From the NCBI GenBank assembly GCA_900317325.1, contig ONGE01000019.1, forward strand, positions 58,066-122,065: 64,000 bases of DNA. The letters run 5' to 3'. This DNA comes from an uncultured Prevotellaceae bacterium. Lineage in GTDB: Bacteria > Bacteroidota > Bacteroidia > Bacteroidales > Muribaculaceae. The position numbers and the translations under genes were made by a program. Below, piece after piece: positions 26,455-35,345 of this stretch (positions are counted from its first letter, which is position 1; each line of letters opens with the position of its first letter). The notes below the pieces were generated by a model, which saw only the letters and a list, made by a program, of their open reading frames with translations, did not search any database and was not told where the DNA came from.

Positions 26455-28284
26455 TCAATGCGTCAGAAGGTAGTCTATCAGAGCGTTGATATCGCCTATA
26501 TCCGCATCTATTATATCATCAAGGATCAAGTCGAGAAGAGCGTTTAAGTCAGCGATGCTCACCTCGCCATCGCCATTCACGTCAAGCAGGTCGTAAATAA
26601 ATACATCCTCTTGCTGAATGATGTTATAATCCAGATAAGCACCACCAGGGCTCTCAAAGCGAACCACCACCTCGCGATAATGCAAATCTTGCGGCAGAGG
26701 CTCGGCAATCACCAAGGCATTGACGCGGTAGTTGAACTCACCATCCTCCTCGCCATCGGTGAGCTTGATGCTCAGCCAGTCGGGGACGTCGCCACCATTG
26801 CAGGTCACTGTCCACCCCTCGTCGGCGCCCTCAAACCAAGAGAAGAACTCAATGCTGCGGGAGACGATAGGCTGCTGATTTTCATCGTAGAAAACTTTCT
26901 CCATCACGCCACCTTCAGGGGTGAAGGTGTACTTGCCATTCTCCTGTTTATAGTAAAAGGTCATGAATGGATTCTCGATGTCCAGGAAAATGGACAAACC
27001 GGTCTTCATCTCACCACTAACGAAGAAATTGTTCAGACCAACCCATTCATAGTTACCGCTGAAAGTGCCATCCTCATTGTACAAACCGTGCTTGAGGTAA
27101 GCCAGTTCACCGAAACCTTCGTCTTGATGAATATTGGAGAATATCATGGCGGTGAAATTCTGCAGATTCTCCATGCCGGGATCGTTGTAGCCATCGATGG
27201 CGACAAGTATGTCGCTGTCAATCGTGGGAGTGCACTCAATCTCAAGACCGTCATCCTCTTCATAGATGGTGAAGACGATAAGGTCTTCGGTCTCAGGAGT
27301 CACAGTAGCACGGCCGTAGGCGATGAGTTCTCCGGGTTCCTCGGGCAGGACAGCCACGCCGTCCTCTTTATAGGAGGGGATACCATCGGCAATCTTGTAA
27401 ATCTTGCAGGTCATGTCAACCGGGCCAAGCACCGCGAGATTGGCAGCGTCGAGAACGACACGCTTGAGCAGATAGGGAAAGCTGGGCTTTTCAAAGGCCT
27501 GGGCAATGCCGTCGATGCACAGGTTGCTGACAACGCCGGTCTGGGCGTTGGTTACGGTGCCGCCGTTCTTGCCAAACCAGTATCCACTCGGATTGTTACC
27601 ATAGGGGTCCATGCCGCCGTAATAGCTGAAGGGAACAGCTACGTTATCATCAACATCTTCCCAGGTTAGAGTCTTTGACGATACCAAGATGGCACCACCC
27701 TCGTCGATGTCGCTGAAAACAGCGGCTGCATTGGGAGCCGACATGATATGGGCCGGATACTCATTCCCATGGGCAATTCCATGAATCTGGTAATCATACA
27801 TATTGTCGCCGTCTTTTACCCAAAGAATGGGAAACGGATATATACCGTATCCAAACTTGCAAGTGATATACTTACCGTAGCCTGTTTCCCAAACTATATC
27901 GGAGGACTTGTTCATGTGCGGGATATCCCATTCAAATTGGGTTCCACCATCATAGATGGCCTTGAACGTATAGGGGACAAAAGGCTTGGCGGCAAAGTAG
28001 GGAGCATAAAACAAACCGTCGAATGAACCGTCGGGAGCAATAAGCACCGAGCCGGGATACATGCCGGCGGGACGATTGTAATAAACCTTGTGAATCTCGG
28101 CCTTTTTGGGAGCCTTAACCGCAGGGGTGCCGGGCGCGCGCATCTGCGCTGTTTCCAGCTTGGAAGCAGTCATCCCTCGTGACTCGGGAGCGGCAACCTT
28201 ATGAGGGGATGAAACCTTGGGTTGTGCACCGGCCGAAGACGCCATGAGTGCAGCTGCCACTAAAAATAATAATACTTTTTCCAT
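26455..28284 (-). CDS. large secreted protein with degenerate C-terminal dockerin repeats, paralog 1
   Basis: 609 aa with signal peptide MEKVLLFLVAAALMASSAGAQ. I do not recognise the central region, which is beta-rich and shared along its length with the gene at 29098 (YYNRPAG, DPYGNN, GIAQAFEKPS.PYLLKRVVLD, EDDGLE.E.TPTID, GFGELAYLK, SIEFFSW). The C-terminus reads YDLLDVNGDGEVSIADLNALLDLIL, a good first dockerin calcium loop, while the second repeat (DADIGDINALIDYLL) has lost its DxNxDG loop. Dockerins bind cohesins; no cohesin is visible here, so surface or self-association roles are open. Promoter at 28326-28333. Confidence 0.75.
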   Translation of the reverse strand: MEKVLLFLVAAALMASSAGAQPKVSSPHKVAAPESRGMTASKLETAQMRAPGTPAVKAPKKAEIHKVYYNRPAGMYPGSVLIAPDGSFDGLFYAPYFAAKPFVPYTFKAIYDGGTQFEWDIPHMNKSSDIVWETGYGKYITCKFGYGIYPFPILWVKDGDNMYDYQIHGIAHGNEYPAHIMSAPNAAAVFSDIDEGGAILVSSKTLTWEDVDDNVAVPFSYYGGMDPYGNNPSGYWFGKNGGTVTNAQTGVVSNLCIDGIAQAFEKPSFPYLLKRVVLDAANLAVLGPVDMTCKIYKIADGIPSYKEDGVAVLPEEPGELIAYGRATVTPETEDLIVFTIYEEDDGLEIECTPTIDSDILVAIDGYNDPGMENLQNFTAMIFSNIHQDEGFGELAYLKHGLYNEDGTFSGNYEWVGLNNFFVSGEMKTGLSIFLDIENPFMTFYYKQENGKYTFTPEGGVMEKVFYDENQQPIVSRSIEFFSWFEGADEGWTVTCNGGDVPDWLSIKLTDGEEDGEFNYRVNALVIAEPLPQDLHYREVVVRFESPGGAYLDYNIIQQEDVFIYDLLDVNGDGEVSIADLNALLDLILDDIIDADIGDINALIDYLLTH

Positions 28285-28325
28285 AAATCTACACTATTAG
28301 AAACAATCACTAATATCTTAAATCG

Positions 28326-28333
28326 CAAATGTA
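28326..28333 (-). promoter_or_regulatory. -7 promoter element
   Basis: TACATTTG (then C) on the minus strand, 41 nt before ATG 28284. Confidence 0.6.
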
Positions 28334-28397
28334 CTGATTTTTTCATAAAATAACAAGAATTATAAAGAAAAATAACAAATGATACACAAATAAATAA

Positions 28398-28877
28398 TAT
28401 TGGTGTCCGGTAAACATCGATGATGTTAGCGGTTCGAAGAACCGATTTCAATATGAAAGACCATGCAAGAACCTCTCCGAGGTTCGCAGCTTGGTCACAA
28501 AGCAGAACGCAAATGTGCCTCGAAGAGGAACTTTTTGATTGACAAGCTTTTGACAGATATAGAAGTTCGTCTACGACGCACTTGCCACTTGATATGGCTA
28601 CCACCAAGCTGCGCTCATCTTCGATGAGTTTGCATGGTGTTTCCCATAAAAGTCGAGTCTTCGACCCGACCTGCCTCTTCGAGGCAAAAGCCAAGGCCAT
28701 GATACAGCTTAAATAGCCCCATTGGGGGGCGACAGACTGTTTGTCAATGGTTTACTGCCGCCCCGATGGGGCTTGAATGGGAGTGTGTTCGATTACAGGG
28801 GTTGCACTCGGCTTCGCCTCGTTACACCCCAGCCTATGCCCTGACCGCTCCTAACGGAGCTTTACCGGACACCAATA
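28398..28877. mobile_element. MITE-like non-coding element with 17-bp terminal inverted repeats and hairpin array
   Basis: Perfect 17-bp terminal inverted repeats: TATTGGTGTCCGGTAAA at 28398-28414 and its complement at 28861-28877. The outer TA on each side could be a TA target duplication. Inside are at least nine stem-loops: 28414-28426, 28430-28444, 28469-28485, 28518-28528, 28614-28628, 28652-28670, 28672-28686, a long one at 28715-28773, and 28847-28860. Most of the short ones have a three-base loop GAA, TTC or TCC. No transposase is encoded. I recall related hairpin text in intergenic regions of other Bacteroidales, so it is probably one copy of a dispersed repeat family. Confidence 0.75.
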
Positions 28878-28990
28878 ACAAAAATCATAGACATGATGCG
28901 ACTCAAGAGAAAACAGCAGGGGAAAAAGAGCTATTAGGCCCTCGACAGGGGCAACCAGGTATAGCGGCATCAAGAGGTGAGATATAAAAC

Positions 28991-29023
28991 GAGACGGGAA
29001 GCCTTCCACAGGCGCCCCGTCTC
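28991..29023 (-). terminator. terminator of the second dockerin paralog
   Basis: Stem GAGACGGG (28991-28998) with CCCGTCTC (29016-29023), inner GCC/GGC pairs; GTTTTATA follows on the minus strand. Confidence 0.75.
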
Positions 29024-29097
29024 TACAGGTAATAGATGATATGTTAAGAAACTGTAATAATTATCAGTTTATTGATTCTCTATTACGAATGGGTTGA

Positions 29098-30951
29098 TTA
29101 CATCGAGAGGATGTAGTCGATCAGAGCGTTAACGTCGGCGATATTCACCTCACCGTCACCGTTCACGTCACCGTTAGAACTCTCGTTGCCAGTCAGGATC
29201 ATGTCGATGCAAGCATTCACATCACCAATGTTTACCTCACCGTCACCGTTTACATCGAACGGGTTAACGACAGGATTACCCTGCTTGAACGTGTAATCCA
29301 GGTAAGCACCGGGGAACTCAAAGCGAACAACAGCCTCGCGATAAGGTACGCCGTCGGGCAGGGGCTCAGCAACAACCTCGGCATTAACGTGGTTGTCGAA
29401 CTCGCCGTTCTCCTCACCGTCGGTGAGGGTGATGCTCAACCAATCGGGAACGTCCTCACCGTTGCAGCTCAAGGTCCAGTTCTCATCAGCGCTCTCTACC
29501 CATGAGAAGAACTCAATGCTGCGGGTGATGAGCTGCTCCTGACCATCGTCATAGAGAACCTTCTCCATCAGACCGCCCTCGTTGGGGAAGGTGAACTCAC
29601 CATCCTCAAGATTCCAGCTGAAGGTCAAGAAGGGATTCTCAATCTCCATGAAAATCGAGAAACCGGACATCATTTCACCGCTGGTGAAGAAGTTGTTCAG
29701 ACCAGCCCACAGGTAGTGGTCAAGGTTGCCATCCTCGTCGTGAACACCATACTTGAGGTAAGCCAACTCACCGAAACCTTCGTCGTGATCTATATCACTG
29801 CTGATCAAGGCCGAGAAGTTCTTCAGGTTCTCCATGTCGGGATCGTTGTAGCCGTCAATTACAATCAGGATAGCCTCATCGATGGTGGGGGTGTACTCAA
29901 CCTCCAGACCGTCTTCCTCATCATAGATGGTGAAGATGATGTACTCATCGGTCTCGGGAGTAAGGGTTGCACGACCGGTAGCGATCAACTCACCGGGCTC
30001 ATCGGGCAGAACAACCTCATCGTTGGGAATGTAACCAGGAATACCATCAGCAAGCTTGTAGATCTTGCAAGTCATATCCACCTGGTCAAGAACCTCGAGT
30101 TCGGTAACATCCAGAACGACACGCTTGAGCAGATAGGGATAAGAGGGCTTCTCAAAGGCCTGAGCAATACCGTCGATGCGGAGCTTGCGCACTTCACCGG
30201 TCTCGGGGTTGGTCGAAGTACCACCGTTCTTACCGAACCACCAGCCATTCTCATTGTTACCATAGGGGTCGATACCACTAATGTAGGTGAAGGGACGTTC
30301 GTGGTTGTTGGCAAAGCCACCCCAGCAGAAGTTCTTGCTGGAAACCAGAATTGAACCGCCATCCATATCCGAGAAGATGTCATCGGCAGTGGGAGCAGCC
30401 ATCATGTGAGAAGGATACTTTTTACCCTCATAGTTACCAGAGAGCTGATAATCAATCAACTTGGGGGCATCAGTTACCCAAAGCACAGGTGCCTCTTCAA
30501 CAGAGTAATTCCAGGCGTAAGAAACAGTCTTGCCTTCGAGTGTCTCCCATTCGTCAGTCTTTGACTGTGAATCCCAATATTGCATATCCCATTCATAGAT
30601 GGTTTCCTCATCACCCATATCATAGATAGCCGTAAACTCATAAGGAGAATAGGGCTTGATGTGGAAATAGGGAGCAAATGCCATACCATCGGCCTGTCCA
30701 TCATAGGTCATGAACATACTGCCAGGGAAAGCACCAGCGGGACGATTGTAGTATGCATCGTGATACTCAATCTTCTTGGGAGCCTTAGCAACAACAGGGG
30801 TGCCAGGAGTGCGCATCTCCATCCTCTCCATCTTGGGAGCAGGAACCTCATGACGTGCAGGAGCAGCAAACTTCTGCGCTGAAGCCTTAAGCTGGGCACT
30901 GGCTGTAGTTGCCATAAGTGCAACAGCTGCTAAAAGTAAAACCTTTTTCAT
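29098..30951 (-). CDS. large secreted protein with two C-terminal dockerin repeats, paralog 2
   Basis: 617 aa with signal peptide MKKVLLLAAVALMATTASAQ. Paralog of the 26455 gene over its whole length. Here both dockerin-type EF-hand repeats are intact: NPFDVNGDGEVNIGDVNACIDM and then NGDVNGDGEVNIADVNALID near residues 564-615, each with the D-x-N-x-D-G calcium loop. After the signal peptide is a Pro/Ala/Lys-rich stretch (VPAPKMERMEMRTPGTPVVA). The function of the 450-residue body is unknown. A terminator at 31014-31060 separates it from the SusCD operon, so it is expressed separately; I could not find a clean TAnnTTTG box in front of it. Confidence 0.75.
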   Translation of the reverse strand: MKKVLLLAAVALMATTASAQLKASAQKFAAPARHEVPAPKMERMEMRTPGTPVVAKAPKKIEYHDAYYNRPAGAFPGSMFMTYDGQADGMAFAPYFHIKPYSPYEFTAIYDMGDEETIYEWDMQYWDSQSKTDEWETLEGKTVSYAWNYSVEEAPVLWVTDAPKLIDYQLSGNYEGKKYPSHMMAAPTADDIFSDMDGGSILVSSKNFCWGGFANNHERPFTYISGIDPYGNNENGWWFGKNGGTSTNPETGEVRKLRIDGIAQAFEKPSYPYLLKRVVLDVTELEVLDQVDMTCKIYKLADGIPGYIPNDEVVLPDEPGELIATGRATLTPETDEYIIFTIYDEEDGLEVEYTPTIDEAILIVIDGYNDPDMENLKNFSALISSDIDHDEGFGELAYLKYGVHDEDGNLDHYLWAGLNNFFTSGEMMSGFSIFMEIENPFLTFSWNLEDGEFTFPNEGGLMEKVLYDDGQEQLITRSIEFFSWVESADENWTLSCNGEDVPDWLSITLTDGEENGEFDNHVNAEVVAEPLPDGVPYREAVVRFEFPGAYLDYTFKQGNPVVNPFDVNGDGEVNIGDVNACIDMILTGNESSNGDVNGDGEVNIADVNALIDYILSM

Positions 30952-31013
30952 AAAACGTTAAATAAAAGTTAGGTTAATAAAATATGATTAATATTGTAAT
31001 TCTCGATAGAAAA

Positions 31014-31060
31014 CAACGGCCAGGGATTCAGCGCCACGGGCAACATCGCCCTGGCCGTTG
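31014..31060 (-). terminator. terminator of the SusCD-DUF4302 operon
   Basis: 12-bp perfect stem (31014-31025 with 31049-31060), then TTTTCTATC on the minus strand. Confidence 0.85.
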
Positions 31061-31073
31061 ATGATAAATCTCA

Positions 31074-32402
31074 TTACAGGATGTTCCAAATCATGTAGTC
31101 GGAACCCTGGGTGAGCTTCATGTTGATAGGAGCCAACAGTGAATTGGCGCTCAACTGGTAGGTACCAGAACCCATCGCGTCAACAAAGGCACGCATCGAG
31201 GGCACCTTCTCGGCATAGAGTTCACCGGCACGGTCACCCTCGCCCATATTGATCTTAATTTGAGTATCACTTTGAGCATTCATCGTGAAGTAATAAGTAG
31301 GATTGATCTTGGTCGAACCCTTCTTCACGTTGAACGTGACGGCATAGGTTGAATTGGCGGGAATATAAGCGATCTGGGCATACACGAGTGTGGACTTGTT
31401 GTAAGACGTCAACTCGCTGGTAATCTTAGGCAGCAATTCGGCGAAGACGCCACCCAGATTAGTCAGGTCAAGTCGCCACGTCAAGGTAGTACCCTGGAAG
31501 ACGGTTGCCAACGGGTCGGCGGTCATCGTGGTCTGATTGTCGTCGCGGCACAGCAATGAGCCATCGGCCTGACGGATGAAGTTCTGGATCAAGTAACCGT
31601 CGATTGAAATCGGATTCATGAACGACAAGCCGTCGTGGGTGATGATGACGTTGTGAGTCTCGGCGGTCGAGATCTCATCGGCACCCTCACGGAACATCTT
31701 CAAGATGCTGGTTGCACCATTCTTGACGATCCAGCGCACACCGTTCGGCAGGTTGATGTAAACCTGAGGAATCTTGGCATTGAAGAAGGAGTCGGCCATA
31801 GCCACAACCTCGTTGATGTAAACCTCGTCTTCGACATTAGCGGGCACGCGGGTCATGATCATGTCGATGCCATACTTCTTGCCGGTGATGTAGAGTGTAT
31901 CGTTAGAATACTTCATCAGGTCGAACTCGTAGTCACCCTCGTGGCCGTAACCGGTCTCGTCGGTGGCCTCGGTATCGGTGCTGGGGATGTCCTCGGGATC
32001 AGCGAACAAGTGGAAGAACTTGTTGAAACTGCTCAACGAGAGCACAGGACCGTTATCGGTAATCACATCCCACAACGAAGTCTCGCTGCCATAACCCAGG
32101 GTACCGAAATTCTGTCCCTGGACCAGGCCGATCCACTGGTTCTTGCCCGAGATGGTCACCGAACCGTTCTTGTTGAACGTCATCAGGTAAATGTAACCGG
32201 GCTCGTCACTGTTGGCATAATACTCCATCTGCCACTTGCCGCCATTGCTGGTGAGGATATCGATATACTCGGTCTTAGCTTTCTCCAATCGAGCTACGGC
32301 ATCCTCGTCAAAAATCTCGTCAACCTCGTTTTTGCAGGAACCCAGCATGAGCGATGAGATTGCAACGAGCGACAAAAGAGAAATATTTAAAAACTTTTTC
32401 AT
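31074..32402 (-). CDS. DUF4302 lipoprotein of a SusCD locus
   Basis: 442 aa from ATG 32402 (MKKFLNISLLSLVAISSLMLGSC), preceded by an AAAAGAAA ribosome-binding stretch; an earlier in-frame ATG at 32438 would overlap the upstream stop. The lipobox LGSC makes it an outer-membrane or surface lipoprotein. The N-terminal half (YIDILTSNGGKWQMEYYANSDEPGYIYLMTFN) is typical of DUF4302 proteins, which occur next to RagA/RagB-type receptors in Bacteroidota. It is probably a ligand-binding partner of the SusC/SusD pair upstream; the ligand is not known. Confidence 0.85.
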   Translation of the reverse strand: MKKFLNISLLSLVAISSLMLGSCKNEVDEIFDEDAVARLEKAKTEYIDILTSNGGKWQMEYYANSDEPGYIYLMTFNKNGSVTISGKNQWIGLVQGQNFGTLGYGSETSLWDVITDNGPVLSLSSFNKFFHLFADPEDIPSTDTEATDETGYGHEGDYEFDLMKYSNDTLYITGKKYGIDMIMTRVPANVEDEVYINEVVAMADSFFNAKIPQVYINLPNGVRWIVKNGATSILKMFREGADEISTAETHNVIITHDGLSFMNPISIDGYLIQNFIRQADGSLLCRDDNQTTMTADPLATVFQGTTLTWRLDLTNLGGVFAELLPKITSELTSYNKSTLVYAQIAYIPANSTYAVTFNVKKGSTKINPTYYFTMNAQSDTQIKINMGEGDRAGELYAEKVPSMRAFVDAMGSGTYQLSANSLLAPINMKLTQGSDYMIWNIL

Positions 32403-32437
32403 TTTCTTTTCATCGTTATTAATGGTGAAACAACACA

Positions 32438-33538
32438 TTATTGAATGTCATAAACCAGCTTGCGCAACTCATTGATGTTGTAAGAGGCTTGACGGGTCTG
32501 AACCTCGTTACGCAGCTCATCCAGATCTACGCCCCACGAGTCTTTGAGCCAAGTGCGAGCGATCTGCACCTTCTTCAGGATAGCCTCGGCGCCATCGATC
32601 TTGTCATTGTCCTCAACATCATAGACCACGATGCGGTTGCCCTCAGGATCCCTGAAGTTACGCCAGTACTTGTGAACATTGCCTTCCTCGTCGGTCTCGA
32701 TGAAGACGTTGTGCTCGTCCACGTAAACCAGATCCTGGGTGGCATCATTATCGGGATAGTAGTAGTAGCAGTAGAACTGGCTGGTCACGTCGTCCTCGTC
32801 ACCCGAGGCCCAACCACGGCTTGCCATGTCCAGGATGTGGTTCCACTGGGCGTCGGTCTTAACGATGTAGTTGGCGATGGTCTCGGCAAAGTCCTCACGG
32901 AACTCACTCGAGGCGTAGGTCGTCACGAAGCCGAGCGAAGCCACCTGACCCTCGCTGCGGTCCTGCCAGTTGTTGCTGTCATAGTGACCGATCGAGATGG
33001 TGTTGAACTCGCTGGGATAGGTCTTGGTCTGGTGCAAGATGTGAATCATGTTGAAGTCGCTGATGCGCATTGCGTTAACCTTGAACAGCGACACCTTGAT
33101 ACCACCCTCGGCAAGACCGACGATCTCGGTACCCGAAGTGGGGTTATAGGCGGGTGAGCCAATCAAAAGGATGATGCGGGGACCATAGGACTTCAAGAAG
33201 TCCTCGCCGGCAACCTTGTCATACACGTCGAACCACAAGTACTTGCAGAGCACTGCAAGGTCAACCGAGTTCTCGTAGGTGGCGGGCACCAGGTTGTAGT
33301 TCATGTTGGTGCTCACATCCGGCATCTTGTACAAGAATGTGAGGTTGTACTTCTGCAGATAGTTCTCGCGGAGGAACTTATCCAGCTGATAGGTATAGGA
33401 TGTGGGGTCGAGTCTCTCATCAACATCGGGGAAGATGGTAGGACCCAGCTTGTCCTCACTGCACGAGGAGAGCGACATGGCCGCTACTGCCACGAGCATT
33501 AAAGCAGATATATAATATTGAATCTTTTTCATAGTCAT
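32438..33538 (-). CDS. Mx1-family (TIGR04549-like) lipoprotein, catalytic motif apparently lost
   Basis: 366 aa; ATG at 33538 or, equally likely, 33532 (MKKIQYYISALMLV). The lipobox LSSC ends the signal peptide. It belongs to the putative zinc metallopeptidases that accompany SusC/SusD: DPTSYTYQLDKFLRENYLQKYN, the HILHQTKTYPSEFNTI core and REDFAETIANYI. In the family as I know it the core reads HExxHILHQ; here the preceding residues are FNMI, so the first His and the catalytic Glu are missing and no other HExxH exists in the protein. It may be a binding protein rather than an enzyme. Confidence 0.75.
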   Translation of the reverse strand: MTMKKIQYYISALMLVAVAAMSLSSCSEDKLGPTIFPDVDERLDPTSYTYQLDKFLRENYLQKYNLTFLYKMPDVSTNMNYNLVPATYENSVDLAVLCKYLWFDVYDKVAGEDFLKSYGPRIILLIGSPAYNPTSGTEIVGLAEGGIKVSLFKVNAMRISDFNMIHILHQTKTYPSEFNTISIGHYDSNNWQDRSEGQVASLGFVTTYASSEFREDFAETIANYIVKTDAQWNHILDMASRGWASGDEDDVTSQFYCYYYYPDNDATQDLVYVDEHNVFIETDEEGNVHKYWRNFRDPEGNRIVVYDVEDNDKIDGAEAILKKVQIARTWLKDSWGVDLDELRNEVQTRQASYNINELRKLVYDIQ

Positions 33539-33553
33539 TAATAGTGATGAGAA

Positions 33554-35308
33554 TTAATCAGAAACTCGTACATTCTCGCTGCCGCTGATAGCAACATAGC
33601 TATTCTCGGCAGTAGTGGTCACACGCGGGTTGGGCTCCAGACCGGCACCGATAACCTCGTTGGGGATCTGGATAGCATAACGCGGGTCAAGAGTCTCGAG
33701 GGTGTAAACGTCCTCAATACCCATCTTGTGCTTGATGGAGAAGCCGAAGCGCTTGATGTCGAACCAACGGTTACCCAGGTGAACCATCTGGATGCGGCGG
33801 AAGTGCTGTACGCACTGCATGTAAGGCTCGATCTCGTTGGTCATGTGATACTTGTCACTCGGGCAAACCTCGTCGATGTTGAACTTCATCACGATGTTGT
33901 AACCGGGATCCTTGCGATCGGGGTTGCTGTAGTAGCTATAGAAGTTCAGGATCTGATCCTTGGTGAGCTGTACATGGTTGTAGTTGCGCGACTCGTCCTC
34001 GGAGAGGTGCTCCTGGTTCCAGATGTACAGGTCATCGAATGCAGCATCGATGTTGCCGAGGAACAGGTTGGCCTCAGCACGCATGAGCAGGTTCTCCTCG
34101 ACGGTGAACTCGGGACGAATCTCATGGCAATAACCGATACCCGAAATCTTGTCGGTGTACTCGAACTGCTCGAAGCAGTTGCCGGCAAAATATGCACCGT
34201 ACTCCTGACCACCGGCACTACCGCAAACGCCATTGAAGCAAGGCATCATCGCGAATTTCTCCTTGGTCTTGGTGTTCTGGTACTGGCAACGTGCCCACGA
34301 CGGGCCGGGGCCCTGGATGGTACCGCGCTTGGCGTCACGGTTGCAAGTGAAGCGGTAACCCAGGAAGCGACGCCACCAGGTGCTGTAGTTGGTGAACAAC
34401 TGGAGGTTGCAGGGGCGCTCGATGCTGGTGAAGTAGCGGCCGATGTCACTGATGTAGTAGAAATCGTCCTGCCACCAACCGTCGTTGAGCATGGTGCTGG
34501 GATCACCACCCTTGAATGCGGCGTTTACATACTCAACCACCTTGTCATACTCACGCTTCATGAGGTAGAAACGAGCGGCGAAAGAGTAGGAAGAAGCCAC
34601 GTTGAAGTGGTTCTTGGGCACCTGATAATACTCATCGGTGATATACTTCAGACCATTCTGCAGGTCGGCCTCGATCATATCATAGGTCTCCTGGAGAGTG
34701 CCACGGTCATACTTGGGATCCAATTCCTTCTCGGGAACAGTGGTATAAGGAATACCGGGCAACGTCTTGCTGATGGCCTCACCACGATAAGGCATGCAGA
34801 AGATTTGAGCCAGGATGAAGTGGTGATAAGCACGAATCATGTAAGCCTCACCCTTGATGGCGTCCATACGGGCCTGGTCGGCGGCCGAGATGGGCTCACC
34901 CTCGATCATGCCGGTAGCCTCAAATTCATCGGTCCTCTCAAGCACGGCATTGGCAACGGCGATAGCGCCATAGCAACCGTTCCAGATACCTGACGGGGTG
35001 TCGCTGCTGGAAATATCCAGATCCACGTCCTCCCAGGCATAAACCTGCTCATCGGCTTGGCTGTAAAAGCCCAAGTGATAGCGCACGCCATCGTCACTGG
35101 GCGAGTTGTTGTCAATCACGTTATCGCTTGACAATTCACCCACGAGCGCATAGTTAGAATCGGTGTAACCGGTCACGAGCAACTGCTGCAACTGATCAAG
35201 GTTCACCAGATAAACGCGAGTGTCAGGCACCTTGTCAAGGAAGTCCTTGCAAGAGCTCAAGCCAATCAGCGCCACTGCGAGAAATAAGATTTTATATCGT
35301 AATTTCAT
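33554..35308 (-). CDS. SusD/RagB outer-membrane nutrient-binding lipoprotein
   Basis: 584 aa from ATG 35308 (MKLRYKILFLAVALIGLSSCKDFLDKVPD); the longer frame to 35338 is not supported. Lipobox LSSC, then the typical CKDFLDKVPD start. TPR-like helices (AYMIRAYHHFILAQIF) and the C-terminal RRIQMVHLGNRWFDIKRFG block are hallmarks of SusD/RagB. It forms the lid of the SusC channel and captures the ligand. The subtype, with QKVDKR-type SusC, Mx1 lipoprotein and DUF4302 partners, differs from the usual glycan-utilisation loci: no glycoside hydrolase is in the operon, so peptide or another ligand is as likely as sugar. Confidence 0.93.
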   Translation of the reverse strand: MKLRYKILFLAVALIGLSSCKDFLDKVPDTRVYLVNLDQLQQLLVTGYTDSNYALVGELSSDNVIDNNSPSDDGVRYHLGFYSQADEQVYAWEDVDLDISSSDTPSGIWNGCYGAIAVANAVLERTDEFEATGMIEGEPISAADQARMDAIKGEAYMIRAYHHFILAQIFCMPYRGEAISKTLPGIPYTTVPEKELDPKYDRGTLQETYDMIEADLQNGLKYITDEYYQVPKNHFNVASSYSFAARFYLMKREYDKVVEYVNAAFKGGDPSTMLNDGWWQDDFYYISDIGRYFTSIERPCNLQLFTNYSTWWRRFLGYRFTCNRDAKRGTIQGPGPSWARCQYQNTKTKEKFAMMPCFNGVCGSAGGQEYGAYFAGNCFEQFEYTDKISGIGYCHEIRPEFTVEENLLMRAEANLFLGNIDAAFDDLYIWNQEHLSEDESRNYNHVQLTKDQILNFYSYYSNPDRKDPGYNIVMKFNIDEVCPSDKYHMTNEIEPYMQCVQHFRRIQMVHLGNRWFDIKRFGFSIKHKMGIEDVYTLETLDPRYAIQIPNEVIGAGLEPNPRVTTTAENSYVAISGSENVRVSD

Positions 35309-35345
35309 AATCTTTATATATATAATAAGGTGTAACAACTATCGA

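Larger units (their letters stand above)
28285..29097. other. 813-bp gap between the two dockerin paralogs
   Basis: Contains the promoter of the 28284 gene, the 480-bp inverted-repeat element at 28398-28877 and the terminator of the 30951 gene. A minus-strand frame (28260-28700) runs through the element into the neighbouring gene; its peptide is built from the hairpin units and I do not consider it a gene. Confidence 0.6.

Noticed and set aside
28260-28700. Minus-strand 146-codon frame across the hairpin element
   Set aside because: It overlaps the start of the dockerin gene and its own promoter, and its peptide is a translation of the repeated hairpin units; no ribosome-binding site or family.
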